Assembly: GCF_003390915.1 (NCBI RefSeq)
Contig: NZ_QMEM01000002.1
Location: 124,001 to 188,000 of the forward strand
Length of the DNA: 64,000 nt
Direction of reading: 5' to 3'
From: Lewinella sp. IMCC34183
GTDB lineage: Bacteria > Bacteroidota > Bacteroidia > Chitinophagales > Saprospiraceae
Shown: positions 8,047-17,009 of the stretch, one piece after another
Layout of the letters: each line of letters starts with the position of its first letter
Position numbering within the stretch: the first letter of the stretch is position 1
Translations under genes and position numbers: made by a program
The notes under the pieces: model-generated
Seen by the model: only the letters and a program-made list of their open reading frames with translations
Databases searched by the model: none
What the model was told of the DNA's origin: nothing

Positions 8047-8742
8047 CTACACCCTAATCGTGTTATCTACCGGACCCGACCGCCACGTATCGCTCAGGTA
8101 CACCCGGATCAGCACCATCAGGCAGACCAGCCCCACGAAGAAGCCCGCCAGCACGTCCGTAAACCAGTGCGCCCCGAGGTATACCCGCGAAAACGGTACC
8201 GCCAGCAAAAGGGCAAGACTGAACAGCCCTATCGTCCACCGCAGGGCGTCGGCCTTCCAGTTCATGCGGGCCATCAAAAAGACCAGGAAGCCAAAGAAGG
8301 TCACGTAAAAGGTAACGTGGCCGCTCGGAAAGCTCTGAAACTTGGCATTCGTCACTACCTCGACCAGGTCCGCGGTGGGGCGGGGCCGGTTGACGGCGAT
8401 CTTCAGGCCGTAGACCACTATTCCGGACAGTAACGTCAGCAAGGTGAAGCCCGCCTCCCGCCGCGCGTGGATCAGGTACAGGATAAAAGCCGCTCCACCG
8501 ACCGCGATCCCCGGCATATAGCCGTCTCCGAACCAGCTGGTGGCCTTCATCAGGGCGTTGAGGATCGGGTTACGGTGCTCCTGCAATTCCTCGGAGAAGT
8601 GGACGTCAACGTACGTCACCCCCATCAGCTGTACGAAAATGGTCAGCAACAGGAATCCGACCAGCAGTCCGGCGATGACGTAAAACGCCAGACGCTTGTC
8701 GCGATTGAGGTAGGTATACAGCCGGCGTAGGTAATCGATCAT
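8047..8742 (-). CDS. PAP2-family membrane phosphatase
   Basis: 231 residues with about six membrane helices. The three PAP2 signature blocks are present: KIAVNRPRP, SFPSGHVTF (PSGH) and SRVYLGAHWFTDV. This fits a phosphatidic-acid or undecaprenyl-pyrophosphate phosphatase acting at the outer face of the inner membrane; the exact lipid cannot be told from sequence. The ATG at 8742 overlaps the stop of the MFS gene (ATGA), giving a coupled two-gene operon; a longer reading to 9033 would run through the MFS gene and is rejected. Confidence 0.93.
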   Translation of the reverse strand: MIDYLRRLYTYLNRDKRLAFYVIAGLLVGFLLLTIFVQLMGVTYVDVHFSEELQEHRNPILNALMKATSWFGDGYMPGIAVGGAAFILYLIHARREAGFTLLTLLSGIVVYGLKIAVNRPRPTADLVEVVTNAKFQSFPSGHVTFYVTFFGFLVFLMARMNWKADALRWTIGLFSLALLLAVPFSRVYLGAHWFTDVLAGFFVGLVCLMVLIRVYLSDTWRSGPVDNTIRV

Positions 8743-9926
8743 CCCGGAAAGTACGTTTTGCCGGCGTCGCGAATCCGGTTGACGTACAGGGCTACCGCCA
8801 GCGCCAGTACCGCCGTCCCGGTGAACACCGCTACCGGACCCAGAAAGACCCAGGCCAGCCCCGCGGCCGAACTGGCGACCAGACTGGCAACGCTCTCGCC
8901 GGCACTCACCGTACCGATGGCCGTGCCCGTCTCGCGCTGGGGTACCAGATGGCTGATCCAGGCCTTGGCCACCCCCTCGGTGGCCGCCGCGTAGAGTCCG
9001 TAGGCGGCAAACAGCACCCCGAAGTGCCACCACGTCGCCGCGTAGGCCAGACCGAAGTACACCGCGGCAAAGACGAGCAGCCCACCGACGTAGACCTTGC
9101 GGGGACCGAAGCGGTCCGCCAGTCCGCCGAACGGATAGGCCAGCACGGCGTAGACCAGGTTGTAGAATACGTACCAGCCGATCAGCGCCGTATCGCTCAG
9201 GCCCGCCTCCTTGAGCATGAGCAGCAAAAACAGGTCGGAACTATTGATAAGGGCTAAGGCGATGAGCCCCCAGAAGAGGCGGCGGTAGGCGGCACCGGCG
9301 GTGCGGATGTAGCGCACGAACTCCAGCAATCCGGGGCGCCCGCCCGACTGTGGCGTGGTAGCCTGTTCCTTCAGCAGCATCGTAGCCGCCACCGCGAGTA
9401 AGCCCGGCACCGCCGAGACAATGAACAGCCAGCGGTACTCGCCCGGATATGCATAGAGGAAGGCCAGCGCGATCAGGGGACCCAGCGCCGCACCGGTGGT
9501 GTCCATGGCGCGGTGGAAGCCGAATACCCGCGCCTTCGTCTCCGGGCGGGCGGCTCCGGCCAACAGGGCGTCGCGCCCGCCCGTACGCACGCCCTTGCCC
9601 AGGCGCTCGCCGGTCCGCGCAAGGAATACCCACCAAGGAGCGGTAAAGACGGCCATGAGGGGCTTGGCGATGGCGCTGATACCGTAGCCGATCTGTACGA
9701 AAGGGAGCCGGCGCCCGGTGCGGTCCGACCACTGCCCGAAGTAGCCCTTGCTCAGTCCGGCGGTAGCCGAGGCCACCCCCTCCAGTACACCGATGCCGGC
9801 GATGGAGAAGCCGATGCTTTCCAGGTACAGCGGCATCACGGGGTACAGCATCTCGCTGGCCACGTCGGTGAGCAGGCTCACCGCGCCGAGCAGGACGACC
9901 GTCCGGGTGATGATCTTTTCGCGCAT
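8739..9926 (-). CDS. MFS transporter
   Basis: 395 residues with about twelve membrane helices and MFS loop motifs (GQWSDRTGRRLPF between helices 2 and 3, GGLADRFGPRKVYV in the second half). The type resembles multidrug or unknown-substrate MFS exporters. The ATG at 9926 is chosen: the longer reading to 9965 starts inside a palindromic repeat and adds residues encoded by that repeat. It overlaps the PAP2 gene by 4 bp and diverges from the DUF3347 lipoprotein at 10061. Substrate unknown. Confidence 0.9.
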   Translation of the reverse strand: MREKIITRTVVLLGAVSLLTDVASEMLYPVMPLYLESIGFSIAGIGVLEGVASATAGLSKGYFGQWSDRTGRRLPFVQIGYGISAIAKPLMAVFTAPWWVFLARTGERLGKGVRTGGRDALLAGAARPETKARVFGFHRAMDTTGAALGPLIALAFLYAYPGEYRWLFIVSAVPGLLAVAATMLLKEQATTPQSGGRPGLLEFVRYIRTAGAAYRRLFWGLIALALINSSDLFLLLMLKEAGLSDTALIGWYVFYNLVYAVLAYPFGGLADRFGPRKVYVGGLLVFAAVYFGLAYAATWWHFGVLFAAYGLYAAATEGVAKAWISHLVPQRETGTAIGTVSAGESVASLVASSAAGLAWVFLGPVAVFTGTAVLALAVALYVNRIRDAGKTYFPG

Positions 9927-9944
9927 GCGCAAACAACGTTTCCG

Positions 9945-9973
9945 CACATCGGATGTGCGGGACATCCGATGTG
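9945..9973. repeat. 13-bp palindromic element, two units (inverted pair)
   Basis: CACATCGGATGTG at 9945 and GACATCCGATGTG at 9961, separated by CGG. It sits in a divergent intergenic region, 18 bp upstream of the MFS start codon, so a terminator role is unlikely here. Confidence 0.95.
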
Positions 9974-10060
9974 CGGCGGGGACGCAAAATATCCGTCCGG
10001 CAAAGCGGTGACCGCCCCGCCGCCCTCCGTCAGAATATCAATCTACCAACTGCCTACATC

Positions 10061-10564
10061 ATGACCACTACGTTCCTTCGCTCGCTCATTCTGCTGTCCC
10101 TGTTCGCATTGACGACCTGTCAGGAAGCCTCTCCCACCGCCCCGGGCCAGGAGACTCCGGTACAGTTCGGCGACGCACAGGTGGATAGCATCTACCACAA
10201 TTACCTCGATCTCCAGCAGGCACTGGCCAACTCCGACCCCGAACAGGCCGCCGCAGCCGCCGCCCAGCTGAATGCCGGATTCAGCGCCAGCCAGGCGGAA
10301 CTGCGGTACCTGGCCCGCCACATCGCGGCCAGCAACGACCTGGAGGTCCAGCGCCGGTACTTCTTCCCGATGACCGATCAGCTCGAACCCGTATTCAGCA
10401 GCCGCATGACTCAGGGCACCATCTACCGTATGCACTGCCCGGCGGCCAATAACGGGGTCGGCGCCGACTGGTACTCCGCCGTCACCCAGGTTCAAAACCC
10501 TTACCTGGGCACCGCCGCACCCGCCTGCGGCAAAGTCGTTTCCCACCTCAGGGGCCGGGGATAA
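10061..10564 (+). CDS. DUF3347-like lipoprotein with altered metal motif
   Basis: 167 residues with a lipoprotein-like signal ending at Cys20 (LTTC) and a region clearly related to the lipoprotein at 1577 (YHNYLDLQQALANSD, GTIYRMHCP, GADWYSAV). The end differs: CPMA has become CPAA and the NPYFG...ML.CG block has become NPYLG...PACG, so two Met that are constant in the other two copies are lost. It may have lost or changed metal specificity. The ATG at 10061 is chosen for the clean signal peptide; a reading from 9953 would start inside a palindromic repeat. Convergent with the GNAT gene. Confidence 0.85.
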   Translation: MTTTFLRSLILLSLFALTTCQEASPTAPGQETPVQFGDAQVDSIYHNYLDLQQALANSDPEQAAAAAAQLNAGFSASQAELRYLARHIAASNDLEVQRRYFFPMTDQLEPVFSSRMTQGTIYRMHCPAANNGVGADWYSAVTQVQNPYLGTAAPACGKVVSHLRGRG

Positions 10565-10596
10565 CCGTCCGGCAGGCGATCCCACCCAGCCGTCCG

Positions 10597-11127
10597 CTAC
10601 AGCTCCTTACCCATCCGCCACATACCCCGGTACGCGGGGAGCATACGCGGCATCTCGAGGGTAAAAGGTGCCAGGCGGGCAAAGCCCAGCCGCTCGTAAA
10701 AGGCAAGTGCGTCGGCGGCGGAGTCCATGGCTTCGAGCCACAGGAGCTTGTCGCCCCGCTTCCGGCACTGCGCCTCCACGAATTCCAGGGCGCGGGAGCC
10801 GATGCCCCGCCCCGCTACCGCCGGGTCGAGGTAAAGGCGGTGCAATTTTGTCGCGTTCAGGGTAAGTCGGTCGGGTGCGGGTCGGCCGGCGACGCTGCGG
10901 ACGATCCCTACGGGCTCGTCGTTTAACTGAATGAAGCGGTAGTCGGCATCGGGTTCGGCCAGTTCGCGGTGCACGTTTTCCGGGCTGTACTGGGCGTCGA
11001 CGTACCACGCGCCACCGTCGGGCCAGAGGTAAGCGTACACCGGGGGGTAGATGCGGCGCATGAGCGCGTAGAGCGTGGGCTGCTGATCCGGCCGGACCGG
11101 CACGAAAGAGAGAGTTGAACTATCCAT
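10597..11127 (-). CDS. GNAT family N-acetyltransferase
   Basis: 176 residues with the GNAT fold: N-terminal strand and helices, YRFIQLNDEPVGIV as the central strands, LHRLYLDPAVAGRGIGSRAL as the acetyl-CoA-binding motif A (RGIG), and LLWLEAMDSAADALAFYERLGF as motif B. It should transfer an acetyl group from acetyl-CoA to an amine, but the acceptor is unknown. It follows the small gene at 11141-11350 with a 13-bp gap, so they may be co-transcribed. Confidence 0.92.
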   Translation of the reverse strand: MDSSTLSFVPVRPDQQPTLYALMRRIYPPVYAYLWPDGGAWYVDAQYSPENVHRELAEPDADYRFIQLNDEPVGIVRSVAGRPAPDRLTLNATKLHRLYLDPAVAGRGIGSRALEFVEAQCRKRGDKLLWLEAMDSAADALAFYERLGFARLAPFTLEMPRMLPAYRGMWRMGKEL

Positions 11128-11140
11128 CGAAAGAGCTTGA

Positions 11141-11350
11141 CTAACCGGCCCGGTCCATCCACCACATCTTGGCCTGCCACAGGGCCTTGCGGAGGAGGCT
11201 TTCCCGGTCCTCCCCGGGCTGCTCTTCGCGTAGGCGATTGGCGATTTCGACGGCCATTTCCTGTAATTCCGGCTCGCGGTCGTTGAGCTCGTCGCCGAAG
11301 TCCGCGCGGGTGATCGGCCGGGTGGAGGGATTGTCGTTCAAGGCTGGCAC
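11141..11350 (-). CDS. Small acidic hypothetical protein
   Basis: About 69 residues from a GTG at 11350 (a TTG at 11341 is also possible). The longer reading to 11410 runs into the palindromic repeats and is rejected. The protein is charged and helical, with a C-terminal LLRKALWQAKMWWMDR amphipathic segment. No family is recognised. The start codon is uncertain because no in-frame ATG lies outside the repeat, so a non-coding status cannot be excluded. It precedes the GNAT gene by 13 bp. Confidence 0.5.
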   Translation of the reverse strand: MPALNDNPSTRPITRADFGDELNDREPELQEMAVEIANRLREEQPGEDRESLLRKALWQAKMWWMDRAG

Positions 11351-11373
11351 TGTGGGTGGGCAGCAAAGGTACG

Positions 11374-11418
11374 CACATCGGATGTCCCCCACATCGGATG
11401 TGCGGGACATCCGATGTG
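11374..11418. repeat. 13-bp palindromic element, three units (16-bp step)
   Basis: Units at 11374 (CGG centre), 11390 (CGG) and 11406 (CCG), with spacers CCC and CGG. The only triple array in the window. It lies 7 bp downstream of the CusB stop and 23 bp upstream of the next start codon on the same strand. Confidence 0.96.
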
Positions 11419-11425
11419 CGGTGCC

Positions 11426-12655
11426 TCAGTGTTCGTGCCCGAGCTCGCCCGCCATGCCCTGCGCCTGTACGTAGTAGGCGTTCTCGGTCACCAGCCGCAG
11501 GCCGGCCGGCAGGGGATCCACGAAGCGTACGGCGGTGTAGCCGTCCTCGGTCGCCCCGGGCGTGACGCGCAGGGGCGTGAAGGCGACTTCATCTCCCCCC
11601 GCGGACGGGTCGGCGGCGTAGACGTAGCTGAATTCCCCCTCCCGCACCACGGCCCCCTCGGGCAGGGCGGTAGCCGTAGCGTTGTCGAGCCAGATGCGGG
11701 CGTTGGCGAAGCGGTCCCGGATGAAGGGCGGCTCCTCCCCCACCAGGTGGGCGTGTACGCGGACGGTCTTGTTCTCGGGATTGAATTCCTTGCCGATCAC
11801 GTGGACCTCGGCTTCGTAGACCTTATTGTTCAGCGAGGGAATGCGGTAGGTGACCCGCTGCCCTTCCTCTACCCGGCCGATGTCGCGCTCGAAGACGTCC
11901 AATTCCAGGTGCAGGTGCTCTTCATCGATGAGCTCCATCAGCTGCGTGCTCGGCTCCACGTACATCCCCGCGTGCAGGGCGATGGTGGTGATGTAGCCCG
12001 TCCGCGGCGCAAAGAGCGTGATCCGTTGGGTGATGCTTTCCGGCGTCAGGTCGGCCGTGCGGATGCCGAGGTACTCCAGGCGTTCCCGCAGTCCGGCCAG
12101 GGTGGCGGTGCGGGCGGCTACGCTTGATTCCAGGCGCTGGACGGTGTTGAGCACGCCGGCGGAGTCAGCGTACAGCTGTTGCTGCCGTGCCAGGTCCTGC
12201 CGCAGGTAGGTGAGTTCGGCCTGCGCCTCCAGGTACCGTTGCTGCAGGTCGATGAAGTCGGGATTCTCCAGGTAGCCCAGTACGGCACCCCGCTTAACGT
12301 AGTCGCCCTCCACGTAGTTGGCCACGTCGCGCACGAAGCCGGAGGCACGGGCGCTCACGGCGGCGTAGGCATTGGGGGGCAGGCCCAGGCTGCCGGTGGC
12401 GGTGAGGTAATCGTTGAGTTTGAGCTGCTGGGTGTCGCCGAAGGCGATGTCCATGGCGGCGATCTGCTCGGTCGACAGGTGGATGCCGCCCCCGTCGTGG
12501 TGGTCCTCGTCGACGTGCCCGTCGGCCGGGGCCGCCGCGGAGGCGTCGGGTTCGGGCGGCGCGGCGCAGGTGCCAAGGAAAGCCAGGAACAGGAGCAACA
12601 GCAGGTTCCGGCTTCCGGGCCCCGCGGGGAAATGGTTAGGCGTGGGGTTATTCAT
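11426..12655 (-). CDS. CusB-type periplasmic adaptor of heavy-metal RND pump
   Basis: 409 residues. A lipoprotein signal ends at Cys30 (LGTC) and is followed by an acidic/His patch (DEDHHDGGGIH). Next come the barrel-sandwich half (SARASGFVRDV, VEGDYVKRGAVLGYL), a coiled-coil hairpin (~residues 140-200), the second lipoyl half (FAPRTGYITTIALHAGMYV) and beta-barrel plus membrane-proximal domains. This is the HlyD/CusB adaptor layout. The N-terminal His patch could bind metal. It overlaps the CusA gene by 8 bp, so the two are translated together and form one efflux complex. Confidence 0.95.
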   Translation of the reverse strand: MNNPTPNHFPAGPGSRNLLLLLFLAFLGTCAAPPEPDASAAAPADGHVDEDHHDGGGIHLSTEQIAAMDIAFGDTQQLKLNDYLTATGSLGLPPNAYAAVSARASGFVRDVANYVEGDYVKRGAVLGYLENPDFIDLQQRYLEAQAELTYLRQDLARQQQLYADSAGVLNTVQRLESSVAARTATLAGLRERLEYLGIRTADLTPESITQRITLFAPRTGYITTIALHAGMYVEPSTQLMELIDEEHLHLELDVFERDIGRVEEGQRVTYRIPSLNNKVYEAEVHVIGKEFNPENKTVRVHAHLVGEEPPFIRDRFANARIWLDNATATALPEGAVVREGEFSYVYAADPSAGGDEVAFTPLRVTPGATEDGYTAVRFVDPLPAGLRLVTENAYYVQAQGMAGELGHEH

Positions 12656-15600
12656 TGCGCAAGTATTGGAGCCGGAAGACGGCCAGGTTGTGGGTCAGGG
12701 TTTCGGAGAGAAGCGACTGCCGGTTTTCGGCCAGTGTACGGAGGGCATCAAGCACCTCGAGGTAGCTCAGTTCGCCGGCGCGGTAGCTCAGCCGCGCGAC
12801 GCGGGCCACTTCGGCTACGGTGCCGTCACCCCGGTCGCGGTAGAAGGCGATGTTGTCCGCCGCCGCCCGGATCTCGGCGGCTAGGCCCGCCCGGTCACGA
12901 GAGTAGGCCAGCCGGGTATTTTCAAGTCGGGCTTCGGCTGCTTCCACCTCGATGCGGCGCGCCTCCACGCGCCGGCGGTTCGGGCCGGTGAAGAGCTGCA
13001 GGCTCATGCCAGCCTCGAGCCCGCTCAGGTAGCCGCCCTGGTCAAACCGCTGGGCGGAGTACCCGAGGCGGAAGGCGGGCAGGGTCTGGGCGGCGGTCAC
13101 GTCAACGGCAGCCTGGCTCTCGGCCACCCGCTGGCGGGCTAGGGCAACGGCGGGGTTTCGCTCCGCGTCCGTATCGGGCAGCGGGAACGCGGTCACCGGG
13201 ATAAGGGTGTCGGCGGGCAGGATTACGCTGCCCGTGAGGAGGCCCAGTTGCTCCTGCAGGCCGTCGCGCAAGATCTGGTTAGCATCGTCTTGCTGGCGTA
13301 CCACCTCGCGTTCGGCCGCGATGCGCAGGGGCTCCAGGCGGCTGCCGGCACCCGCTTCGGCCCGGGAGGCGGCGATGCGGTAGTACTCCTGGTACGTGTC
13401 GAGCAACCGGAGATAATGACGGTGGAGGGCCTCGCGGTACTGCAGGCGCGCGTACAGGGTACGCAGCGACAGCCGCAGCTCGGCCGCGGTCAACTCCCGC
13501 TCGGCGAGGCTGCCGGCGACTACGGCATCCTGCACGGCGTTGGCGGCGCGGAGCGCCTCGGGGTGGTCGAAGCGCTGCACCAGGCTGAGCTGGTTGACCC
13601 GCTGGTTGTTGGCGCGGAAGAGCCCGTCGCCGTTGTAGCTGAGGTCGGTGGTTCCGGGGGCGTAGGGCAGGTCCTGTAGCGTACGTCCGCTCGCGGTGAG
13701 GCGGTCGGCGGCCCGCAGACCGGGATTGGCGGCCGAGCCTGCCTGCACCGCCTCTTCCAGGGAAAGCCGTTGCACCTGCGCCGTGGCGCCCGCGGCACAG
13801 AAGAGCAGGGGCAGCAGGACCACCAGTCCACGGGCGGTGCCCCGCCGGCGCTGCCAGCCCTCCAGCCAGCTGTAGCCGATGGGCAGGATGACCAGCGTGA
13901 GGAAGGTAGCGGTGATGAGGCCGCCGATCACCACCGTGGCCAGGGGACGCTGTACCTCTGCGCCGCCCGAATTGGACAGGGCCATCGGCAGGAGGCCGAG
14001 GGAGGCCACCGCCGCCGTCATGATGACGGGCCGCAGCCGCACGCGCGTGCCCTCGACGATGCGGGCGCGCACGTCGTCCCAGCCCTCGGCCTTGAGCTGG
14101 TTGAAGTAGCCCACCAGCACGATGCCGTTGAGTACCGCCACGCCGAAGAGGGCGATGAAGCCGATACCCGCCGAGATGCTGAAGGGCATATCGCGCAGCA
14201 CCAGCGCCCATACGCCGCCGATGGCCGACAGCGGAATGGCCACGAAGATCAGCAGCGCCTGCGGGAAGCTGCCGAAGGTGAAGTAGAGCAGAATGAAGAT
14301 CAGCGCCAGCGCCACGGGCACCGCCACCGCCAGGCGGGCGGAGGCGGCCTGCAGGTTCTCGAACTGCCCGCCGTAGGTGAGGTAGTAGCCGGCCGGAAGG
14401 TCCAGGTTGGCGTCGAGGGTACGCTGGATGTCTTCGACCAGGGTTTCCACGTCGGTATCGCCGACGTTGACGCCGATGACGGTGCGCCGGTTGGTGTTCT
14501 CGCGGCTGATCTGCATGGGGGCGTCCTTCAGCTGTACGGAGGCTACTTCGCGCAGGGGTACCTGCCCACCGCCGGGCAGCGGGATGTAGAGGTTGGCAAC
14601 GTCGTCGATGCCGGTACGCTCGTCGGTGCCCAGGCGCACGGTGAGGTCGAAGCGCCGCTCGTTCTCGTAGATGGTGCCCGCCGACGCCCCGGCAAAGGCC
14701 GCCCCCACGACGCGGTTGACGTCGCGGACCTGCAGGCCGTACTGGGCGAGCTTACCGTAGTCGAAGTCGACCACGATCTGCGGCATGCCGGTCGTCTGCT
14801 CCACCGTGACGGTGCTGGCGCCGGGCAGGGCGGAAATGAGGGCCTGGGCGTCGCGTGCCTTGCGGTAGGCGAGGTCGAGGTCGGGGCCGTAGAGCTTGAC
14901 GGCGATGTCGGCCTTGGTGCCGGTCATCAGCTCGTTGAAGCGCAGCTGGATGGGCTGGGAAAACTCCAGTCCCAGGCCGGGGAAGATCCGCAGCGCCTCC
15001 TCGATCGCCTCGAACATCCCCTGACGGTCGCTGGCGGTCTCCCATTCGTCGCGCGGCTGCATCACGAAGGTGTAATCGCCGGTCTCCACGGGCATCGGGT
15101 CGGTAGGGATCTCAGCCGAGCCGATGGAGGTGACCACGTCCATCACTTCGGGAATCTTTTCCAGGATACGACGCTGCACCTTCTCGGTCATGTCGACGCT
15201 CTCGGCCAGGGACGTGCCCGGCGGCATGATCTGCTGCATGGCCAGGTCGCCCTCCTCGAGGGTGGGGATGAACTCGCCGCCCAGGCGAGTGAATTGCCAC
15301 CAGCTGAGCAGAAAGAGCGCGGCGGTGGCCACCACGAAAACGGCCTTGAAGCGCAGGGCTGTCCGCAGCAGCGGCGCGTAGCCCCGCTGGAAGAAGCCGA
15401 TGATGCGGTCGGCGACGGTCCGCTTGCTGACCACCCGCTTACTGAGGAAGAGGGCGGAAACGGCCGGCACGTAGGTCAGGGAGAGGATGAGCGCCCCGGT
15501 GATGGCCAGCATGACGGTCTGCGCCATGGGCCGGAACATCTTTCCTTCGATACCGACCAGCGCCAGGATGGGCAGGTAGACCAGCAGGATGATGATCTCC

Positions 15601-16949
15601 CCGAAGGCCGCCGAACTGCGGATCTGGATGGAGGCGGTCTCGACCTCGGCGTCCATCTCCGCCGTCGTGAGGGTCTGCCCGGCCCGGCGCACGCCGAGGC
15701 GGTGGACGATGGCCTCGACGATGATCACGGCCCCGTCGACGATCAGGCCGAAGTCGATCGCGCCCAGGCTCATCAGGTTGGCGGAGATGCCGAGCACGTT
15801 CATCATGGAAATGGCGAAGAGCATCGCCAGCGGGATGACGGAGGCGACGATCAGTCCCGCCCGCCAGTTGCCCAGCAGCAGGACGAGGATGAAGATCACG
15901 ATCAGGCCGCCTTCGATGAGGTTGGTCGCCACCGTGCGTACGGCGGTGGAGACCAGCTTGTCGCGCACCAGGTAGGGCTCGACGGTGACGCCTTCGGGCA
16001 GCGACTTTTGCACCTGGGCGACGCGCTCGCGCACCCGCTCGGTGACGGCGGCGGAGTTGGCGCCGCGCAGCATCATCACGCGACCACCGACGGCCTCGTG
16101 ACCGTTGCGCACCAGGGCCCCGTAGCGGGGGGCGGCCCCGAAGCCCACGGTAGCGACGTCGCGCACCAGGATGGGGCGGCTGCCGCGCACGGCCACGACG
16201 ATGCTGCGGACGTCTTCGAGGGTGCCGGCGATGCCGTTGGTGCGGATGTAATAGGTGCGGGGGTTCTTCTCGATGTAGGCCCCGCCGGTATTTTCGTTGC
16301 TGTTCTCGAGGGCCGCGAAGACCTCGGGGATGGTCACGTTCATGGCCTTGAGCTGAACCGGGTCAACGGCTACCTCGTACTGCTTGAGGAGGCCGCCCAG
16401 GGTATTGACCTCTACCACGCCCTCGATGCCGGAGAGCTGGCGGCTCACGATCCAGTCCTGGAGGGTACGGAGTTCCGTATCGCTGTATTCGTCCTCGTAG
16501 CCTTCTTCGACCTGCAGTACGTACTGGTAAATCTCGCCGAGGCCGGTGGAGATGGGGGCCATCTCGGGGGTGCCGAGGCCGGGGGGGATGTTCGCCTCGG
16601 CCTCGCGCAGGTGCTCGCTCACGAGCTGGCGGGCGAGGTATATGTCGGTGTCCTCCTCGAATACGACCGTCACGACCGACAGGCCGAAGCGGGAGATGGA
16701 GCGGATCTCGACCAGGTCCTGCAGGTTCTGTAGGGCCAGCTCCACGGGGGTGGTGATGAACTGCTCGACCTCCTGGGTGGCGAGGGTCGGCGAGGTCGTG
16801 ATGACCTGCACCTGGTTGTTGGTGATGTCGGGGACGGCATCGATGGGGATCTGCCGGAGCGAGTAAATGCCCCAGACGATGAGGCCGAGGACGCACAGGC
16901 CGACGAGGAGCTTATTCCGAATGGAATAGCGAATAATTGCATCAAACAT
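12648..16949 (-). CDS. CusA/CzcA-type heavy-metal RND pump fused to TolC-like outer-membrane factor
   Basis: 1433 residues. Residues 1-~1030 are a full HME-RND pump: N-terminal helix, two porter repeats, twelve membrane helices, and the proton-relay block MSLGAIDFGLIVDGAVIIVE with paired Asp. Then comes a hydrophobic, signal-like stretch (residues ~1038-1055, GLVVLLPLLFCAAGATAQ) and a TolC/OEP-type domain of ~375 residues rich in long helices. CusA-OEP fusions are known in Bacteroidota. The extra hydrophobic segment would carry the OEP part across the inner membrane. It exports Cu/Ag or Co/Zn/Cd by proton antiport; the metal cannot be fixed, but the copper genes nearby favour Cu. Confidence 0.95.
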   Translation of the reverse strand: MFDAIIRYSIRNKLLVGLCVLGLIVWGIYSLRQIPIDAVPDITNNQVQVITTSPTLATQEVEQFITTPVELALQNLQDLVEIRSISRFGLSVVTVVFEEDTDIYLARQLVSEHLREAEANIPPGLGTPEMAPISTGLGEIYQYVLQVEEGYEDEYSDTELRTLQDWIVSRQLSGIEGVVEVNTLGGLLKQYEVAVDPVQLKAMNVTIPEVFAALENSNENTGGAYIEKNPRTYYIRTNGIAGTLEDVRSIVVAVRGSRPILVRDVATVGFGAAPRYGALVRNGHEAVGGRVMMLRGANSAAVTERVRERVAQVQKSLPEGVTVEPYLVRDKLVSTAVRTVATNLIEGGLIVIFILVLLLGNWRAGLIVASVIPLAMLFAISMMNVLGISANLMSLGAIDFGLIVDGAVIIVEAIVHRLGVRRAGQTLTTAEMDAEVETASIQIRSSAAFGEIIILLVYLPILALVGIEGKMFRPMAQTVMLAITGALILSLTYVPAVSALFLSKRVVSKRTVADRIIGFFQRGYAPLLRTALRFKAVFVVATAALFLLSWWQFTRLGGEFIPTLEEGDLAMQQIMPPGTSLAESVDMTEKVQRRILEKIPEVMDVVTSIGSAEIPTDPMPVETGDYTFVMQPRDEWETASDRQGMFEAIEEALRIFPGLGLEFSQPIQLRFNELMTGTKADIAVKLYGPDLDLAYRKARDAQALISALPGASTVTVEQTTGMPQIVVDFDYGKLAQYGLQVRDVNRVVGAAFAGASAGTIYENERRFDLTVRLGTDERTGIDDVANLYIPLPGGGQVPLREVASVQLKDAPMQISRENTNRRTVIGVNVGDTDVETLVEDIQRTLDANLDLPAGYYLTYGGQFENLQAASARLAVAVPVALALIFILLYFTFGSFPQALLIFVAIPLSAIGGVWALVLRDMPFSISAGIGFIALFGVAVLNGIVLVGYFNQLKAEGWDDVRARIVEGTRVRLRPVIMTAAVASLGLLPMALSNSGGAEVQRPLATVVIGGLITATFLTLVILPIGYSWLEGWQRRRGTARGLVVLLPLLFCAAGATAQVQRLSLEEAVQAGSAANPGLRAADRLTASGRTLQDLPYAPGTTDLSYNGDGLFRANNQRVNQLSLVQRFDHPEALRAANAVQDAVVAGSLAERELTAAELRLSLRTLYARLQYREALHRHYLRLLDTYQEYYRIAASRAEAGAGSRLEPLRIAAEREVVRQQDDANQILRDGLQEQLGLLTGSVILPADTLIPVTAFPLPDTDAERNPAVALARQRVAESQAAVDVTAAQTLPAFRLGYSAQRFDQGGYLSGLEAGMSLQLFTGPNRRRVEARRIEVEAAEARLENTRLAYSRDRAGLAAEIRAAADNIAFYRDRGDGTVAEVARVARLSYRAGELSYLEVLDALRTLAENRQSLLSETLTHNLAVFRLQYLRNE

Positions 16950-17009
16950 AGGGAAAAGCTAAGTCTAAAACCGAGTAAAGTGGACAGGGGTATCCCGTGG
17001 TTTCGCAGA

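Noticed and set aside
8743-9033. N-terminal extension of the PAP2 protein
   Set aside because: It overlaps the MFS gene; the ATG at 8742 begins the family sequence.
9927-9965. MFS start at 9965
   Set aside because: The added residues are encoded by the palindrome. The same holds for starts inside palindromes at 9953, 11410 and 18350.
13770-16733. A 987-codon open frame on the + strand
   Set aside because: It is antisense to the whole CusA pump gene. High GC leaves long open shadow frames, and the peptide is rich in Asp, Gly and His without any domain.
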